Origin: Tribonema minus
Lineage: Eukaryota > Sar > Xanthophyceae > Tribonematales > Tribonemataceae
Direction: 5' to 3'
Length of the DNA stretch: 64,000 bases
NCBI GenBank assembly: GCA_017506865.1
Contig: JAFCMP010000401.1
Coordinates: 62,001-126,000 of the forward strand
Numbering within the stretch: the first letter of the stretch is position 1; each line of letters starts with the position of its first letter. The translations under genes were made by a program, and so were the position numbers. The notes under the pieces are model-generated. The model searched no databases, was not told where the DNA came from, and saw nothing but the letters and a program-made list of their open reading frames with translations. Shown piece by piece: positions 12,022 to 23,403 of this stretch.

Positions 12022-12440
12022 GCGGGTAGTGGCATAGCTTCGCAGGAAACCAGCAACAATTCCATCACAACGCCGAGCGCCGGCACCTAGTGATACAGCT
12101 TCGCGTCGAGATCAGCAACAATTCCATCACAACGCCGAGCGCCAGCACCTAGTGGTAAAGCTTCGCGTCGAGATCAGCAACAACGCCATCACAACGCCGA
12201 CCGCCGGCACCTAGTGGTAAAGCTTCGCATCGATTCCAGCAACAGTGCCATCACAACGCCGACCGCCGGCACCTAGTGGTAAAGCTTCGCATCGAGTCCA
12301 GCAACAGTGCCATCACAACGCCGACCGCCGGCACCTAGTGGTAAAGCTTCGCATCGAGTCCAGCAACAGTGCCATCACAACGCCGACCGCCGGCACCTAG
12401 TGGTAAAGCTTCGCATCGAGTCCAGCAACAGCGTCCACAC
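12022..12440 (+). repeat. Left subterminal tandem array, 62-bp unit, ~7 copies
   Basis: CACCTAGTG recurs at 12084, 12146, 12208, 12270, 12332 and 12394, exactly 62 bp apart. A degenerate first copy starts near 12022. Each unit contains CTTCGCATCGA and CAGCAAC blocks. The right end of the insertion has a related array of period 62-63 in the same orientation. There are no unique spacers, so this is not a CRISPR array. Confidence 0.92.
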
Positions 12441-12683
12441 TACAGCAACAGGTGAGAGACAGTAAATACTTTTGACGCACTTGCACTACAGTAGTCCGAT
12501 CACTTGCTTCGTCGTCAATTAATAGTTTTGGAACTATGCGGCTAGCAAACATATAAGTCGCCCATCTACAAGCAGTCTTTCATGGCAAGCAGTGTCCACA
12601 CGACGGAGGGAAAACAGCAGCAGAGCATGCATGCACATCGAGGAACATGAGGAGATATATACGGGCACACCACAACATTTGCA

Positions 12684-13798
12684 TTACTTGACAAATCTGA
12701 CAAGTCCGTGAAGCTCGTAATCATCATGTTGGCAGACCGTAGGCAGAGCATCCTGAGTCGGGTAAAAGAGGTACACAAGATTGATCGGGTCCGAGAATAT
12801 GACATCACCGTCTACTATCGATGTCAAGTACTGTTTGAGGTACTCCAGTCGTTCCTCCTGAGATATTGTAAACTTGTTTCCATCCCTGGTCACCAGCCCG
12901 TCAGGGTTGAACCGAATGAAGACCACAGGGGCTGTAACGCCCCCTTTGCGCAGCGCGTCGTCGATTTGTAGCATACGCGTCTGCTCACATCTGACCTCAT
13001 AGAAACGGTGAGCTTTCTCATCAATCTCCAGGATCACTACATACGCTGTGATGTTGCAAACGAACAGGTCAATTCTTGCATACGCCTTATCGGCGTTGAC
13101 GACACATTCATTGTATCGGATGTGGACCTCATCGTCCAGGTTGAAACTGTTCACCTGAAGATATTTCATGACAGCAAACTCCATTTTCTTCTGTCGCATC
13201 TGATTCTCCTTGACGTGAAATGACCTCATATGTCTGTCTCTGGTACTTGTGGCTGTAAAGGTCTTGTCGCAGTCGTTGACCAAACAAGAGTAAGGCCGCG
13301 CCGCCGTATGTGTTCGCTCGTGATTTACCATAGTTGACTTCTCTGTGCTTCGATATTCACATAAGTCGAAGCCACATGCAAATGCCTTGATTTCAGTATG
13401 CGTCAGCATGTGGCGCGGAGACCACCACTGGTCACAGAGGCGAAGTCGCATCGTTCTTCGCCACATTTGAAATCTCTCTGACCCGTGTGTATATACTTGA
13501 TGTGGTTGTTCATAACCCATCGGTTAACAAATGACTTGTGACAGATATTGCAGACAGTGTCTTTAACTTTGACGTTTTTGACTTTGCAACAGTTCCCTCT
13601 TTCGATGTGCTGCTTCAAATGGCTCTTCGTTGTGAACTTTCTGGAACAATGGTCGCACTTTGGATGTGCATCTAGACGGTGTTTAAGTAACTGATACTTC
13701 AAAGTAGACGTGAACATGCAATCTTTCTCCATGCACACATAGTCGTTGCATGCAGTTACAGATTGCTGGATCGTTTGGGCCGCAGGAGCTGGTGTCAT
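12684..13798 (-). pseudogene. C2H2 zinc-finger protein with nuclease-like C-terminus, one frameshift
   Basis: The frame from ATG 13798 encodes several C2H2-type fingers (CMEKDCMFTS, CDHCSRKF, CNICHKSF...HIKYIH, CGEERCDF). It stops prematurely at ~13403 after one extra base in a GCGCC run near 13412. The next frame continues the same finger (HMLTHTE) with two more (CGFDLCEY...HERTH, CLVNDCDKTF...HMRSFH). A ~150-aa domain with ILEIDEKAH, CEQTRMLQI and VVFIRFNPDG follows, ending in TAA at 12684. The E-x-DE-x-x-H / IRFNPD pattern resembles PD-(D/E)xK-type nuclease folds that I recall from zinc-finger proteins of large DNA viruses and algae. It lies divergently from the recombinase-like gene, with a 614-bp gap. 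It could be a recent pseudogene or an assembly indel. Confidence 0.65.
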
Positions 13799-14412
13799 GC
13801 TTTGACTGTGGTAAAGAAAAAAAAACAGCGAGAGTAAACACGTTCAGAACACAAGATGTTTTGAGCATGTATTGCACATGCTAACAATGCGGGTGCCATG
13901 CACATCTGTCTCTGTACGCTCGCAGACAACCGGAGGATCCAAGGCTGAGGGCGCGTCCGGAGACTGCACGGCACTGCGCAGACGCAACTCAGGTGCGTCA
14001 ACATATAGCCGTACACTTCACTATTACACTAGCCCGTGCGCGCGCCAGAATATGAACCAGTCCAAACAGGCGCAGCTGGCGCTAGCATTTGAACACATAC
14101 ATTAGCAATCCCAGCTGGTAACAGTGCCATGACTAGCCACGTCTCGAACAGCGACGGCGCGGACACTACAGCATCGGTAGGCGTGCGCTCAAACGCAATA
14201 TTTGTATCACTTAGGCTCTCATACCCGAGCTGCAAGCTGCATCATGGACTCCATCAATGCGGAACTTACTTTGTACAGGCGGCGCTTGCGTGGTAACAGC
14301 ACCTCACTCGCGCCACTACATGTGTCCTAGTTCCTCTTATACACAGCCAGCTTCCTGCCTTGTGCATATACTGACATAAGTTCCTGTATATATCTTGTGC
14401 TACACAGGCAAC
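13799..14412. promoter_or_regulatory. Divergent intergenic region between zinc-finger gene and recombinase-like gene
   Basis: The 614 bp separate two start codons pointing away from each other, so the promoters of both genes should be here. A poly-A tract (aaagaaaaaaaaac) lies at ~13814. No defined box can be assigned. Confidence 0.35.
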
Positions 14413-17400
14413 ATGGTGCGGAAGGATAAGGCATGGGATGTGTTCGGCCCCTTAGCGAAGGGCATGCAAGCCAAGAAGATGAGCCTCATCAGTCGCAATG
14501 GAAGCGATCTTCTGCGGGCCAAGGCCCTGAAAGCCGAAGCAGAGGCCAAATGGGAGGAACTACAAGTGGACCGCGGTCCCCAGCGAGAAGTCAACCTGAC
14601 GATCCCCATGATTGAGGAGCTTCTCCAACAGAACGTGAGTATCTGTTCTCGTACTCATATGATGCAAGCAAGCATACACATGCCTACATACACGGACGCA
14701 GATTACGCCGTATGTGAGAAGGCCGTGTAAGCTTCCATGTACGCTCTGTTGAAATCACGCCTTAGAGTTTGCCAACACTGCCCGCGAGCTGCCTCTGTTC
14801 CAGAAGTTGGGTCAGCCGCTGTGAAAAGTAGTTCTGGCAGTGCCGGATTCAATATCACAAAATGTTAAAGTATAAAGTAAACTTCAAATTATACTAATTT
14901 CTAGATGCACTACTATTAGTACACCCTTTAGGGTGAGTAGCCATGTAGGAGAGGCTTGAACCTCCAATACCCATCACTCACCCTACTATCTCGGCATGCT
15001 ATGACACAGTGCCAGGACAGCAATTGTGCTATTACGCATTTCACCATTATAGCAGTCACAAGAAGGGCACATTCAAAGCTATATTACCAATTTTACCCCG
15101 ATCCTTACTGATACCGACCCGTTGCACGCACAGGTAACGCTGGAACAGACTGTGACGCACAGCGCGCTCTTCATGGACGGCGACACCCAGGATCCGCGCC
15201 CGCTGTACAGCAGCAGCGGCCCCAGCGGCAGACCGCAGACTCGCCTACTGGACATGTCCACATCCGTCGACCCCGCCGCGCAGGGCATCACGGTCGGCAT
15301 GCGCCTCAGGGGCGGCGAGGTCGTCGTCGACACCTCCGGACTGACCACGGTCAAGGTTGCTGCAGCGTCATCTGCAGCAGCGGCTGCTGCTCTGGCGCGC
15401 GCAAACGGCGGCAGCTCTCCAGCCTCTCACGCGTCCAACGCTACGCGGAAGGCCACTGCCAGCTCATCGCCGGCTCGTGAGGCAACCTCGCGCAAAGCGT
15501 CGCTGCCACCGACGACACCGACGCCCCCGCCTACACCTGCTGCGGGCGCGCCTCCTCGTCAACCCCATGCTGCTCCACTCAACCTCAACCGTTACATCGC
15601 AGACCTGGACGCCATCGCAGCCGTCCTTGCGGAGAAGCCTACAGGGCTCATTTTGGACTACTGCCGCAAGTTCGAAAAGCAATGGATCAGGGGGGAGATC
15701 AAAATCACCGGCGACGTGGAGCAAATCGGGGGAGGCCGGCTTAGAAACGCATCCAAGAAACAGTGCGCTGTGGAGTTCAGCCCGCTGTACAAGAAGGACA
15801 ACCACGGCACATTCCAGCCGCTGTCCGATGATGAAGATCGTCGCAAGATCACCATCACGCTGGACCTCCAGCAGTTCCTGAAGGATCCACCTACGGATGC
15901 ATCATCACAGCATAAGCAATGGCTACTCTACAGCCAAATCTCCTCCGTCACTGCCGCCAGCAGCAGCAGCAGCTCCACCGCCAGCAGCAGCAGCAGCTCC
16001 GCCACCAACGCTGCCACCAGCGCCACCACCGCTCCAACCCCCGCCGACTCGCCTCCGCCAACAGCGTCGACAGCGAGCAGCAGCAGCAGCGCCAGCGGTG
16101 ACTCGCCTTCATCACCAGCATCTACAGCGAGCAGCAGCGCCAGCGGCGACTCGCCTCCGTCACCAGCGTCGACAGCGAGCAGCAGCGGCGGCCTCAGAGG
16201 TGCCTCCAGCAGCGGCAGCTGCGGCAGAGGTACTATCAGTGGGGGAGCAAAGGGGAAAGGCAAGAAGGTGACAAGGCGCGGTCCTCGCCAGGATCCGATT
16301 GCCAAGCTTGCCTCCATGGTGGAGGACGATCACAGCTTCTACGGCACGGAGGCACGAGATGACGGGGAGGAGGTGAAGCTGGTGGGGTTGACTTACGTCC
16401 TGCGCAATGCACTGGACGAGGCGGACGGGGGGGCGAGGCTTACGAAGGCGTGGCAGCACCTCCTGTACAACGCCGTGGCGCTCTGGCACGAGGGCATGCA
16501 GGTCTTCCACATGTAAGTCATGACGGCATGCACTGCTAATGGTAAAATGCATTGACGATATTCAGCTGGCTTATTTAAGCTACTCTGAATGTGAGCGTTG
16601 CATCATTTAGTATCTTTAATCTTTATTGACGCTCAAGCACCATATGCATTGCATCGCTCACACTGCTGAAGGCCAATATTTGTTGCTGCTGCAAGGCGAA
16701 GCGCACACAACCAGCTTGACAAATTGTCACCTTGTTACACCACTCACCACCAAACTTTGGCTGCCTGTTAGCTTAGCATCACTCCCCCTGCTGAAGGCCA
16801 ATACGTGTTGCTGCTGCAAGATTAAGCGCACACGACCAGCTTGACAAATTGTCACCTTGTCACACCACTCACCTCCAAACTGTGGCTGCCTGTCAGCTTA
16901 GCATCACTCACACTGCTGAAGGCCAATACGTGGTACTGCTGCAAGGTGAAGCGCACACGACCAGCTGGAGAAATTGTCACCTGGTCAGACCACTGACCAC
17001 CAAAATGTGGCATGCCTGTTATCTTTTCAGGAAGCTCCACAATCCCGATGCAAATGTGAAGCGCGTAGACCTCAGAGACTTCGGGAACCACAGCAGTGCG
17101 GCGGGTCCAGACGTCATCAGCAAAAAGGTGCGCACTGGGGGGATTGCGCAAGCAGCTCTCCGCCGCCTCAAGTGCGGCGAGCTGCTGTGGGCAGGCATGC
17201 CCCATCTCTATAACAACGACATTGTTCAGACATCGTACCTGGAGGCCTGCTGGCCCAAGTTCAACTGGGACATCTTCAACAGCATGGAGGCAATGACAAA
17301 CCCCGACGCCGCACTTCAATCCAGCCACAATGCCTCCTCCGACACGGTCAAGATCCTCTTCACTGCCACCAGCATCAACCGCATCCCTCACTGCAGCGCG

Positions 17401-20400
17401 GTGTTCATCCCTCTCTACCGGAGCGAGTGGGACATGGTTCGGCCTCGGCTCAACAGCCGGATGGTGCTCCCTGCAGCTAATCTACCACTCGTCATGGCCA
17501 AGCAGCCTCCCAACAAGGCAAGTCATGCCAAGAGAGGATGCCGTTTTTGTGTAAACAAATCAATTGTATGGCTGGTAGAGTAGGCAAACCAGCATCCATG
17601 GCCTCCTACAAGTGACTGACTATAATGCTCTACACGATATCGTCGAGGTTCACAGCCCGGGGGTCCCAGAAGCAACCCCTTGACCGCTGCCTTCCGCGAC
17701 GAAGGCGGGTGTGTATAATGCACACGGACCACCCCAAAACCTATTAGCCCCCTTACATCTTACCTGCGGTGCCCTAGTGTACGTAGCGACCAATCTGTTC
17801 AAAATGTCCTCAAAAAGGTCAGAGTGTTGGTGATAGGTTTCATTGTAGTTGAGGAGTAATGGGTTTTGGGCGTCAAGGAGGGGGGTCCCCTGCATGAGGA
17901 GCTGGGACCCCGGGGTTCACAGCATCATCGACTTCTTGCTGCTGCTGACTGTGTGTGCTGCTGTGTGGGCTGCTGGCTGCTTTTCCCAAGTCACTTGTTG
18001 ACTGTTTGACCGCATTGCTCAAGTAGGCACTTCCGGTCACCGATTCTCACATGTAATGTGCGTGTCGTTTCAGGTCGCCGAGCACCTGCCGTCCGCGCTG
18101 AAAGACCTCCTACGAGGCCCTTTCACGGACTCCGTCGTGCTCGCACAACTGGAGCACCTAGTCAAGGCGACGCAAGTGGGGCGGACAGGAGACAAAGAGA
18201 CCAACGGCTACAGGGCCTCCACAGTCAGCAATATGAACAGCCATGCCTGCCACATGATGGACACCGTGACCTTCCACGTCAGCGACGGCGACCACAGGCC
18301 GGAACTGTACCTGGAGCGACTCCGCAAAAGCTTCACAGCCTACCAGCTCCGCATTCGCAGCATAGAGACGGAGGAGCAAGCGGAGGCGCAGGCGTTCGGC
18401 AAGATTCAGCAGGACGGCCGGTCTCCAGACGCTCTCAAGTCGGCCGCGCTGTTCAGGACGATGTGGATCAATGTGGAGGGGGGGACATGGGAGGTGTTGC
18501 GCGAGTCCCTAATCAAGCACCTTGCAGACCGGGGGGCCCGGTGGGAGAGCATGATGGAGGAGTTCTATACATTGCTGGGTGGGGTCAGGACAGCTAGGGC
18601 GCATGGCGTCGAACACCTCGTCACGGAGACGGGGGAGCAGCTTGCTGGCGATCTGATCGAAGAGGGCTACACGACACACGACGCTGCATCGCTCGAGATG
18701 TATTTCAACATGAAACTGGCCTCCATCGTGTCACGGCGTAACCAAGACTTTTTGCTCAACAAGGCATCTCGGGTGTACGCCAAGTTAACGGACGATGGTG
18801 TATGGGTGCTCTTCGTGGTGAGTGTTTGCGCTCGCAGTTGCATTTGTGCACTTCATCGAATATGCTTGATGACGTCCGCAATTCAGATTATGGTCCAACA
18901 CGCTGAAATTGTTGGTCTTACTGGTCCAACACCGTGACGCTGAAATTATTGGTCTTACTGGTCCAACACGCTGAATTTATTGGTCTTAGTATTTCTTAGT
19001 ATGTAACTATGTAAGGCACTTGTACTGGTGCTGTGGTGCAGAGACCTTGAGTATGTTCAGCTTAACTTCACCTACGTGGTGTGCGATGGACTTGTTGACT
19101 ACTAGTATGTATCATCTCACCACTAGTGCTCGCGACCATATCAGCCAAGGTGCTACACTTGTGCGTAAAGACGCTTGCATTTGCACAGATTGCCGTGACT
19201 TCAAGTCAACATGTAAGAACCTCTCACTCCCTACCAGCGTCTGTAGGGTCTGCAACAATATGTGCTACAAAATGAAATCTATACAGTACAGTCTAGCTAA
19301 TTTTCCGATTGTTTATCACGAAAAAGTCGTGCCCAAATGGATGAACTCAGGAGGTGTAATATCAAAAGAACCACAGAAACGAGCATTAAAAAACCGGAAA
19401 ATGAGAGAGACAGTACAGTACTGTAACAGGTCCCTTTTGAAGCAAATACATAATCATGGGTGTTTATCGTCACCCTCCTCACTGTCGCATCTTGTTGGCG
19501 AAAGTATTGTACATTGTAGTTACCTAGTGATGTGCGTCATACCACATAAACCTCACTTGAAGTCACAATACAGTAAGGCAACACATAATGAAACACATGT
19601 TGCAATCCATGATGGGCTGTTCGACAGTACTTAATGTTGTAACCCTAAGCGTCTTTGCCTACGCTGTGTCGGTCGCAGTATATGGATCGCCCCATGGCCA
19701 AGAAGACGTCCCACATACGCGGCAGGGGGGAGGCAGGCCCGCTTCAGATCGCCATCCCTGTGCCAAAAGCTCTAGCCGATGTGCTCGTCGTCATGCTGTT
19801 CATCCTGCGGCAGCTTCGAGCCGTACTGCACAAGGTAGAGCCAGACGATCGGGTCTTAGGGCTCTCGGGGGCCAACGGCAAGCAGGTGGGGAAGAAGACC
19901 TTTACGGACGCGGTTGCTGAGATCGGTGCTTACCACCTCGGCGTACCCAGTCTTGGTGTGTACGTGTTCCGGCACGAAACCATCACCACGATCATGGACT
20001 TGTCTAGGTATCTGCGGTCACAAAACGAACACAAAGCCGCGGACACAGTTGAGCAAGATGGTGCCAGGCAGCTAGGCACATTTGTTGCTGCAATGCGGTT
20101 GGCATATGATAACAATGCGGACGCTGTGACCATGGCGCACGACTTTCGTGCGATGAAAGACGCAGCTGTCATAAGCCCCAGCCCTCAGCCCGCAGTAGAG
20201 GCCACAGCCTCCCCCGCCCCTGCTGTAGGAGAGCCCGTCTTCACAGTGCCTTCTCCCCCCACCCCTGTTGTAGGACCCCCCTTCACAGTGCCTTCTCCCC
20301 CCACCCCTGCTGTCGGAGAGCCCCTAGCCTCTTTCACAGTGCCTCCGCCCCCTTCAGCTGACTATCAGCAGCTAGACTACGATGCACGCGCACGGCTTCA

Positions 20401-20953
20401 TCAGTTGAGGTACGAGGCAGAATGCAAGCGACTGCAGCGGGAAGATGATGCGCACGCCAGGAAGGTACGGCTTGAGACAGAGGCCCTCGCGCTGTCGCTC
20501 AAGCGCAAGCCAGATACACATGAGGCCGATGAGTTCCGCACCAAACGCCCTTCACCTACTGTAGACATGCCCATCATGCAGCCTCAGTACAAGGGCATGT
20601 GGTGGCCTCCCCAGCCCCCGCAGCAGCAGCGGGCGCAGTCTCCGCAGCAGCAGTGGGCGCAGTCTCCGCAGCAGCAGCGGGCGCAGTCTCCACAGCAGCA
20701 GCGGGCGATTCATGCACCAGAGTCCCAGTACACAGGCATGCAGCAGTGGCCTCAGTGGCCTGAGCATCAGCAGTGGCCTCAGTGGCCTGCGCAGCAGCAG
20801 GTGCAGCAGCAGTTTCCATACATGCCTGTCATGCAGCGCGCTGCGTACACGGACGCACCAGCTGTGGCGCAGCAGTACCCATGTGTGGATGCTCAGGCAC
20901 AGCACACAGGCGATGACCTCATCTGGCCCCCAATGACATTTGGGCAGCCATAG
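14413..20953 (+). CDS. Five-exon gene, C-terminal tyrosine-recombinase-like region (1,368 aa predicted)
   Basis: Exons: 14413-14634, 15134-16512, 17031-17517, 18074-18817 and 19679-20953. All phases agree (0, 2, 0, 0). Donors are GTGAGT, GTAAGT, GCAAGT (a GC-AG intron) and GTGAGT, and every acceptor is AG. The start sits in AACATGG. Exon 2 has long Ser/Ala/Pro low complexity after a globular part. Exons 4-5 look like a tyrosine-recombinase fold: an Arg-rich helix (SIVSRRNQDFLLNK), a beta segment ending at an exon junction, IPVPKALADVL, GVYVFRHETITT (Arg ~1042) and a candidate nucleophile in MRLAYDN (Tyr ~1087). The tail has four QQQRAQSP-type repeats and ends in TAG. The usual His before the second catalytic Arg is Val. 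If this is a recombinase it is the best candidate for integrating the 40-kb insert. The gene model is firm; the function is tentative. Confidence 0.6.
14800..14995 (+). repeat. Diverged single copy of the 236-bp satellite in intron 1
   Basis: Intron 1 contains gggtcagccgctgtgaaaag, ttctggcagtgccggatt, and then ccatgtagg...cttgaacctcc...caccctac. These are the same blocks, in the same order, as the satellite monomers at 41.4-44.0 kb. The GTAGG...CCTAC inverted repeat is retained with one mismatch. Confidence 0.8.
16655..17030 (+). repeat. Three ~124-bp tandem repeats in intron 2
   Basis: The phrase gctgaaggccaata recurs near 16664, 16791 and 16915, each followed by a gctgctgcaag block, gcgcacac and aaattgtcacc. 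The third copy merges into the splice acceptor of exon 3 at 17030, so repeat expansion built most of this intron. Confidence 0.85.
17656..17914. mobile_element. hAT-like MITE, 259 bp, in intron 3
   Basis: The 8-bp direct repeat GTTCACAG lies at 17648-17655 and 17915-17922. Inside it are terminal inverted repeats CCCGGGGGTCCCAG (left) and CTGGGACCCCGGG (right), which differ by one G. An 8-bp duplication with short inverted repeats and no coding capacity fits a non-autonomous hAT-type element. The short minus-strand ORF that spans it is incidental. Confidence 0.8.
18885..18995 (+). repeat. Minisatellite in intron 4, 3 copies
   Basis: ggtcttactggtccaacac with cgctgaaatt recurs three times at a spacing of about 33-39 bp just after the exon 4 donor. 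Confidence 0.8.
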
Positions 20954-21213
20954 GGTCTCGAGGGCGCATGCAGGGGGCTGGCAAGGGGCAATTAGGTGTT
21001 GTGTGTCAGTTGGTTTAATATACCCGAGGCTGAAGCCTAACTAGAATGCTGTGTGCAGGTCCACTCATAATACAGCGTTTGATTTTGCATTTGTCTTGCA
21101 ATGCTGCTGCTGAGCGTTGCCGATACATGTGTTGACCATGTATTCTGCGTTCTGTGTTAAATGCGGGCATTGTTTTTTGTTTTGAACTCAGTATTCAATG
21201 AACTTGTCAAGTC
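20954..21213. other. Short intergenic region, no feature seen
   Basis: 260 bp lie between the TAG of the recombinase-like gene and the next ATG. It probably carries the polyadenylation region. No motif is convincing. Confidence 0.3.
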
Positions 21214-22661
21214 ATGCATCATGAATGCGAAGTCAACGGATGCACCAAGCAGGCCGTGCGTCGCAGCGGCAGCACTGAGTTCTGTGTCATGCACGAGGGC
21301 GGCGATCGCTGCCAGCACGTCGACGAAGGAGGCAACTCTTGCAATGCATGTGCTAAAATCAGTAACAGCGGAAACGGTGTGGTTCATATGTGCATCAAGC
21401 ATGGCGGTGGCAACCGCTGCCAGCATGTAGACGAAGAAGGTAATTCTTGCAGGGCATCTGCTTTAACCAGCAGGACCGGATCCGGTGCCGTTGGTATGTG
21501 CATCAAGCATGGCGGTGGTGATCGCTGCCAGCACGTCGACGAAGGAGGCAATTCTTGCAGGGCATCTGCTGTGACCAGCAAGAGCGAATCTGGTGCCGTT
21601 GGTATGTGCTTCAAGCATGGCGGCGGCGATCGCTGCCAGCACACATTGACAATGGACACATCTCTTGCAAAGCATCCGTGCAGAGTAGCAAGAGTGGATC
21701 CGGTACCGCTGGTATGTGCATCAAGCATGGTGGCGGCGATCGCTGCCACCATACTGACGAAGGAGGCAACTCTTGCAGGTCATCTGCTGTTGCCAGTAAG
21801 ATGGGATCCGGCGCAATCGGCATGTGTGTGAAGCACGGCGGTGGCAACCGCTGCCAGCATGTTGATGAAGAAGACAACTCTTGCAGAGCGTCTGCTGTAA
21901 CCAGCAAGAGCGGATCCGGCTTGGTCGGTATGAGCAGAAAGCACGGTGGCGGCGATCGTTGCCAGCACGTCGACGAAGATGGCATTTATTGTGGGACATC
22001 TGCTGAACACAGCAAGACGGGTACTGGTGTCACTGGCATGTGCAGGACGCACGGTGGTGGCAATCGCTGCCAGATCCACGGATGCTGCAGAGGCGAAAGT
22101 GTTGAGGGGCATGTGCACGCACGCCATGCGGTGCCTCGTGCGCGACCAGACCGACGAGGACGCGAGAAAGGTGTTGATGCGCCGCTTCGGCTTCAAGAAG
22201 GATCTGGTCATGCGAGCGGAGCACGCCTTCTACCACAGGGTCACGCAGCTGGTGCCCGAGCTTCATCTGTTCGAGAGTGTGTACTATGACTCCGTCACGA
22301 CGAAAATTCTCGGCAAGCGGAAGAGCGCGTCCGACAAGGGGCCAGATGTCCTGCACATGCTGGCCACTCACATCGGGGGCGATGAGCGCATGTTCGCCAT
22401 TCACTGCGAGTACGACGAGACACCGCAGCACGAGGACTCTGATGATCGATGTGTCAACATCTACGACTACACCGGTTACTCGGGGGGAGCCGGGACGTGT
22501 ATCTGATCAGGACGCAGGGGCACCATTACACGGACAGAGCCGTTTGCATACGTCGCACGATCAATAAGCACTTCACGTACTACTTCATGACCGATGAGGG
22601 CGAGAGAGTCGCTCAGGAGACGGCGGGTGAGATCAGACGCGCCATCAACTTGTCACAGTGA
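21214..22661 (+). pseudogene. Cys/His-repeat protein with nuclease-like C-terminus, three frameshifts
   Basis: From ATG 21214 the protein begins CEVNGCTKQAV...FCVMH (C-x4-C...C-x2-H). It then repeats a ~33-residue unit, HGGGDRCQHVDEGGNSC...GMCIK, about eight times. This resembles the Cys/His repeats of EsV-1-7 and 'HGGG.RC' proteins in algae, oomycetes and their viruses, probably zinc-binding. The frame shifts by 2 nt at ~21643 (an extra CA in cagcacacatt), again near 22075-22085, and again at ~22485 in a run of six G. The C-terminal region reads FAIHCEYDETPQHEDSDDRC and then VYLIRTQGHHY. It echoes the E-x-DE...H / IR.N pattern of the zinc-finger protein at 12684-13798. It is either decayed or carries assembly indels at simple repeats. 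Confidence 0.6.
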
Positions 22662-22851
22662 GTCCGGGGAGGTACTTCACCAAGAAACCTTTGAAGGGGG
22701 ATAACGAACCCCTGTGCGCATTGATCAGCTGTTGTTTGCCATTGTCGCTATCGCTCAGCACCTCAGCAGAAGTGCCTTCACGTACTTGCGACGGCACTCC
22801 TTCTTGACCCCGGTCACTTTGATATGGCCAGCTTGTGCGCCTGCACAGCAA

Positions 22852-23370
22852 TCAAGACGTCACGCGCGCAAACACTGCATCAAATAGATCCCTATCCTTG
22901 GTGACGTCGTAGCACTTTACCTTGCGCACTTCACCGTTCACGTGCTTATCAGTTGTGAGCTGGTTGGTGTGGCCGTATTTTATTTTGTACTCAAGGTGCA
23001 TTGCCTTCCCAAAATTGGAAGTGAACGCCGTTTTCTGATAGGCCATGTCTGCCTTGTATCTCAAGAGCCATCCAGACACTGTGCAGTATTCGGGATCATT
23101 GACCTCCTGCACGGCCAGTGGCAGAGCCTCGGCGACAATCGGGCTCGTCAGTGAGTCAACAGCTGGTGAGGTGCTAGATGCTATGTTCTTGAGCTGATTA
23201 ATCATGGACATATGTAAATCTGGGTCGAGTATTTGCTGCTCCTTCAGTGAATTCATGAAGTAGGATGCGTTGTCAAACTGTCGCTTGTGCCAATCAGCCT
23301 CATCCATTGATGTCAACTTAAGCAAACAAACTGGCCTCATCGCCCCTTCGCGGGCTCTTCCAAGAAGCAT
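22852..23370 (-). CDS. Unknown ORF with virus-like DNA-binding tail, downstream of Fanzor
   Basis: A 172-aa frame runs from ATG 23370 to TGA 22852, starting only 33 bp after the Fanzor stop on the same strand. The C-terminal ~60 residues contain FGKAMHLEYKIKYGHTNQL, HVNGEVRKVKCY and KDRDLFDAVF. From memory this resembles a 'G-K-x-x-x-Y...YG..P...V.G..r.V..Y...DrdL' tail common on BRO/KilA-type proteins of large DNA viruses and mobile elements. The N-terminal half is unrecognised. Such tight spacing is unusual in a eukaryotic genome and suggests co-transcription or read-through in a compact element. It could also be an exon of a longer gene. Confidence 0.45.
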   Translation of the reverse strand: MLLGRAREGAMRPVCLLKLTSMDEADWHKRQFDNASYFMNSLKEQQILDPDLHMSMINQLKNIASSTSPAVDSLTSPIVAEALPLAVQEVNDPEYCTVSGWLLRYKADMAYQKTAFTSNFGKAMHLEYKIKYGHTNQLTTDKHVNGEVRKVKCYDVTKDRDLFDAVFARVTS

Positions 23371-23403
23371 TTTGACCCATCAGGAATGGTGTTGTGCATC
23401 TCA

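Noticed and set aside
12022-12440. Regular 62-bp repeats resembling a CRISPR array
   Set aside because: The whole unit repeats, with no unique spacers or cas genes, and the genome is eukaryotic.
17650-17895. 81-codon minus-strand ORF in intron 3
   Set aside because: It coincides with the hAT-like MITE and has no recognisable protein features.
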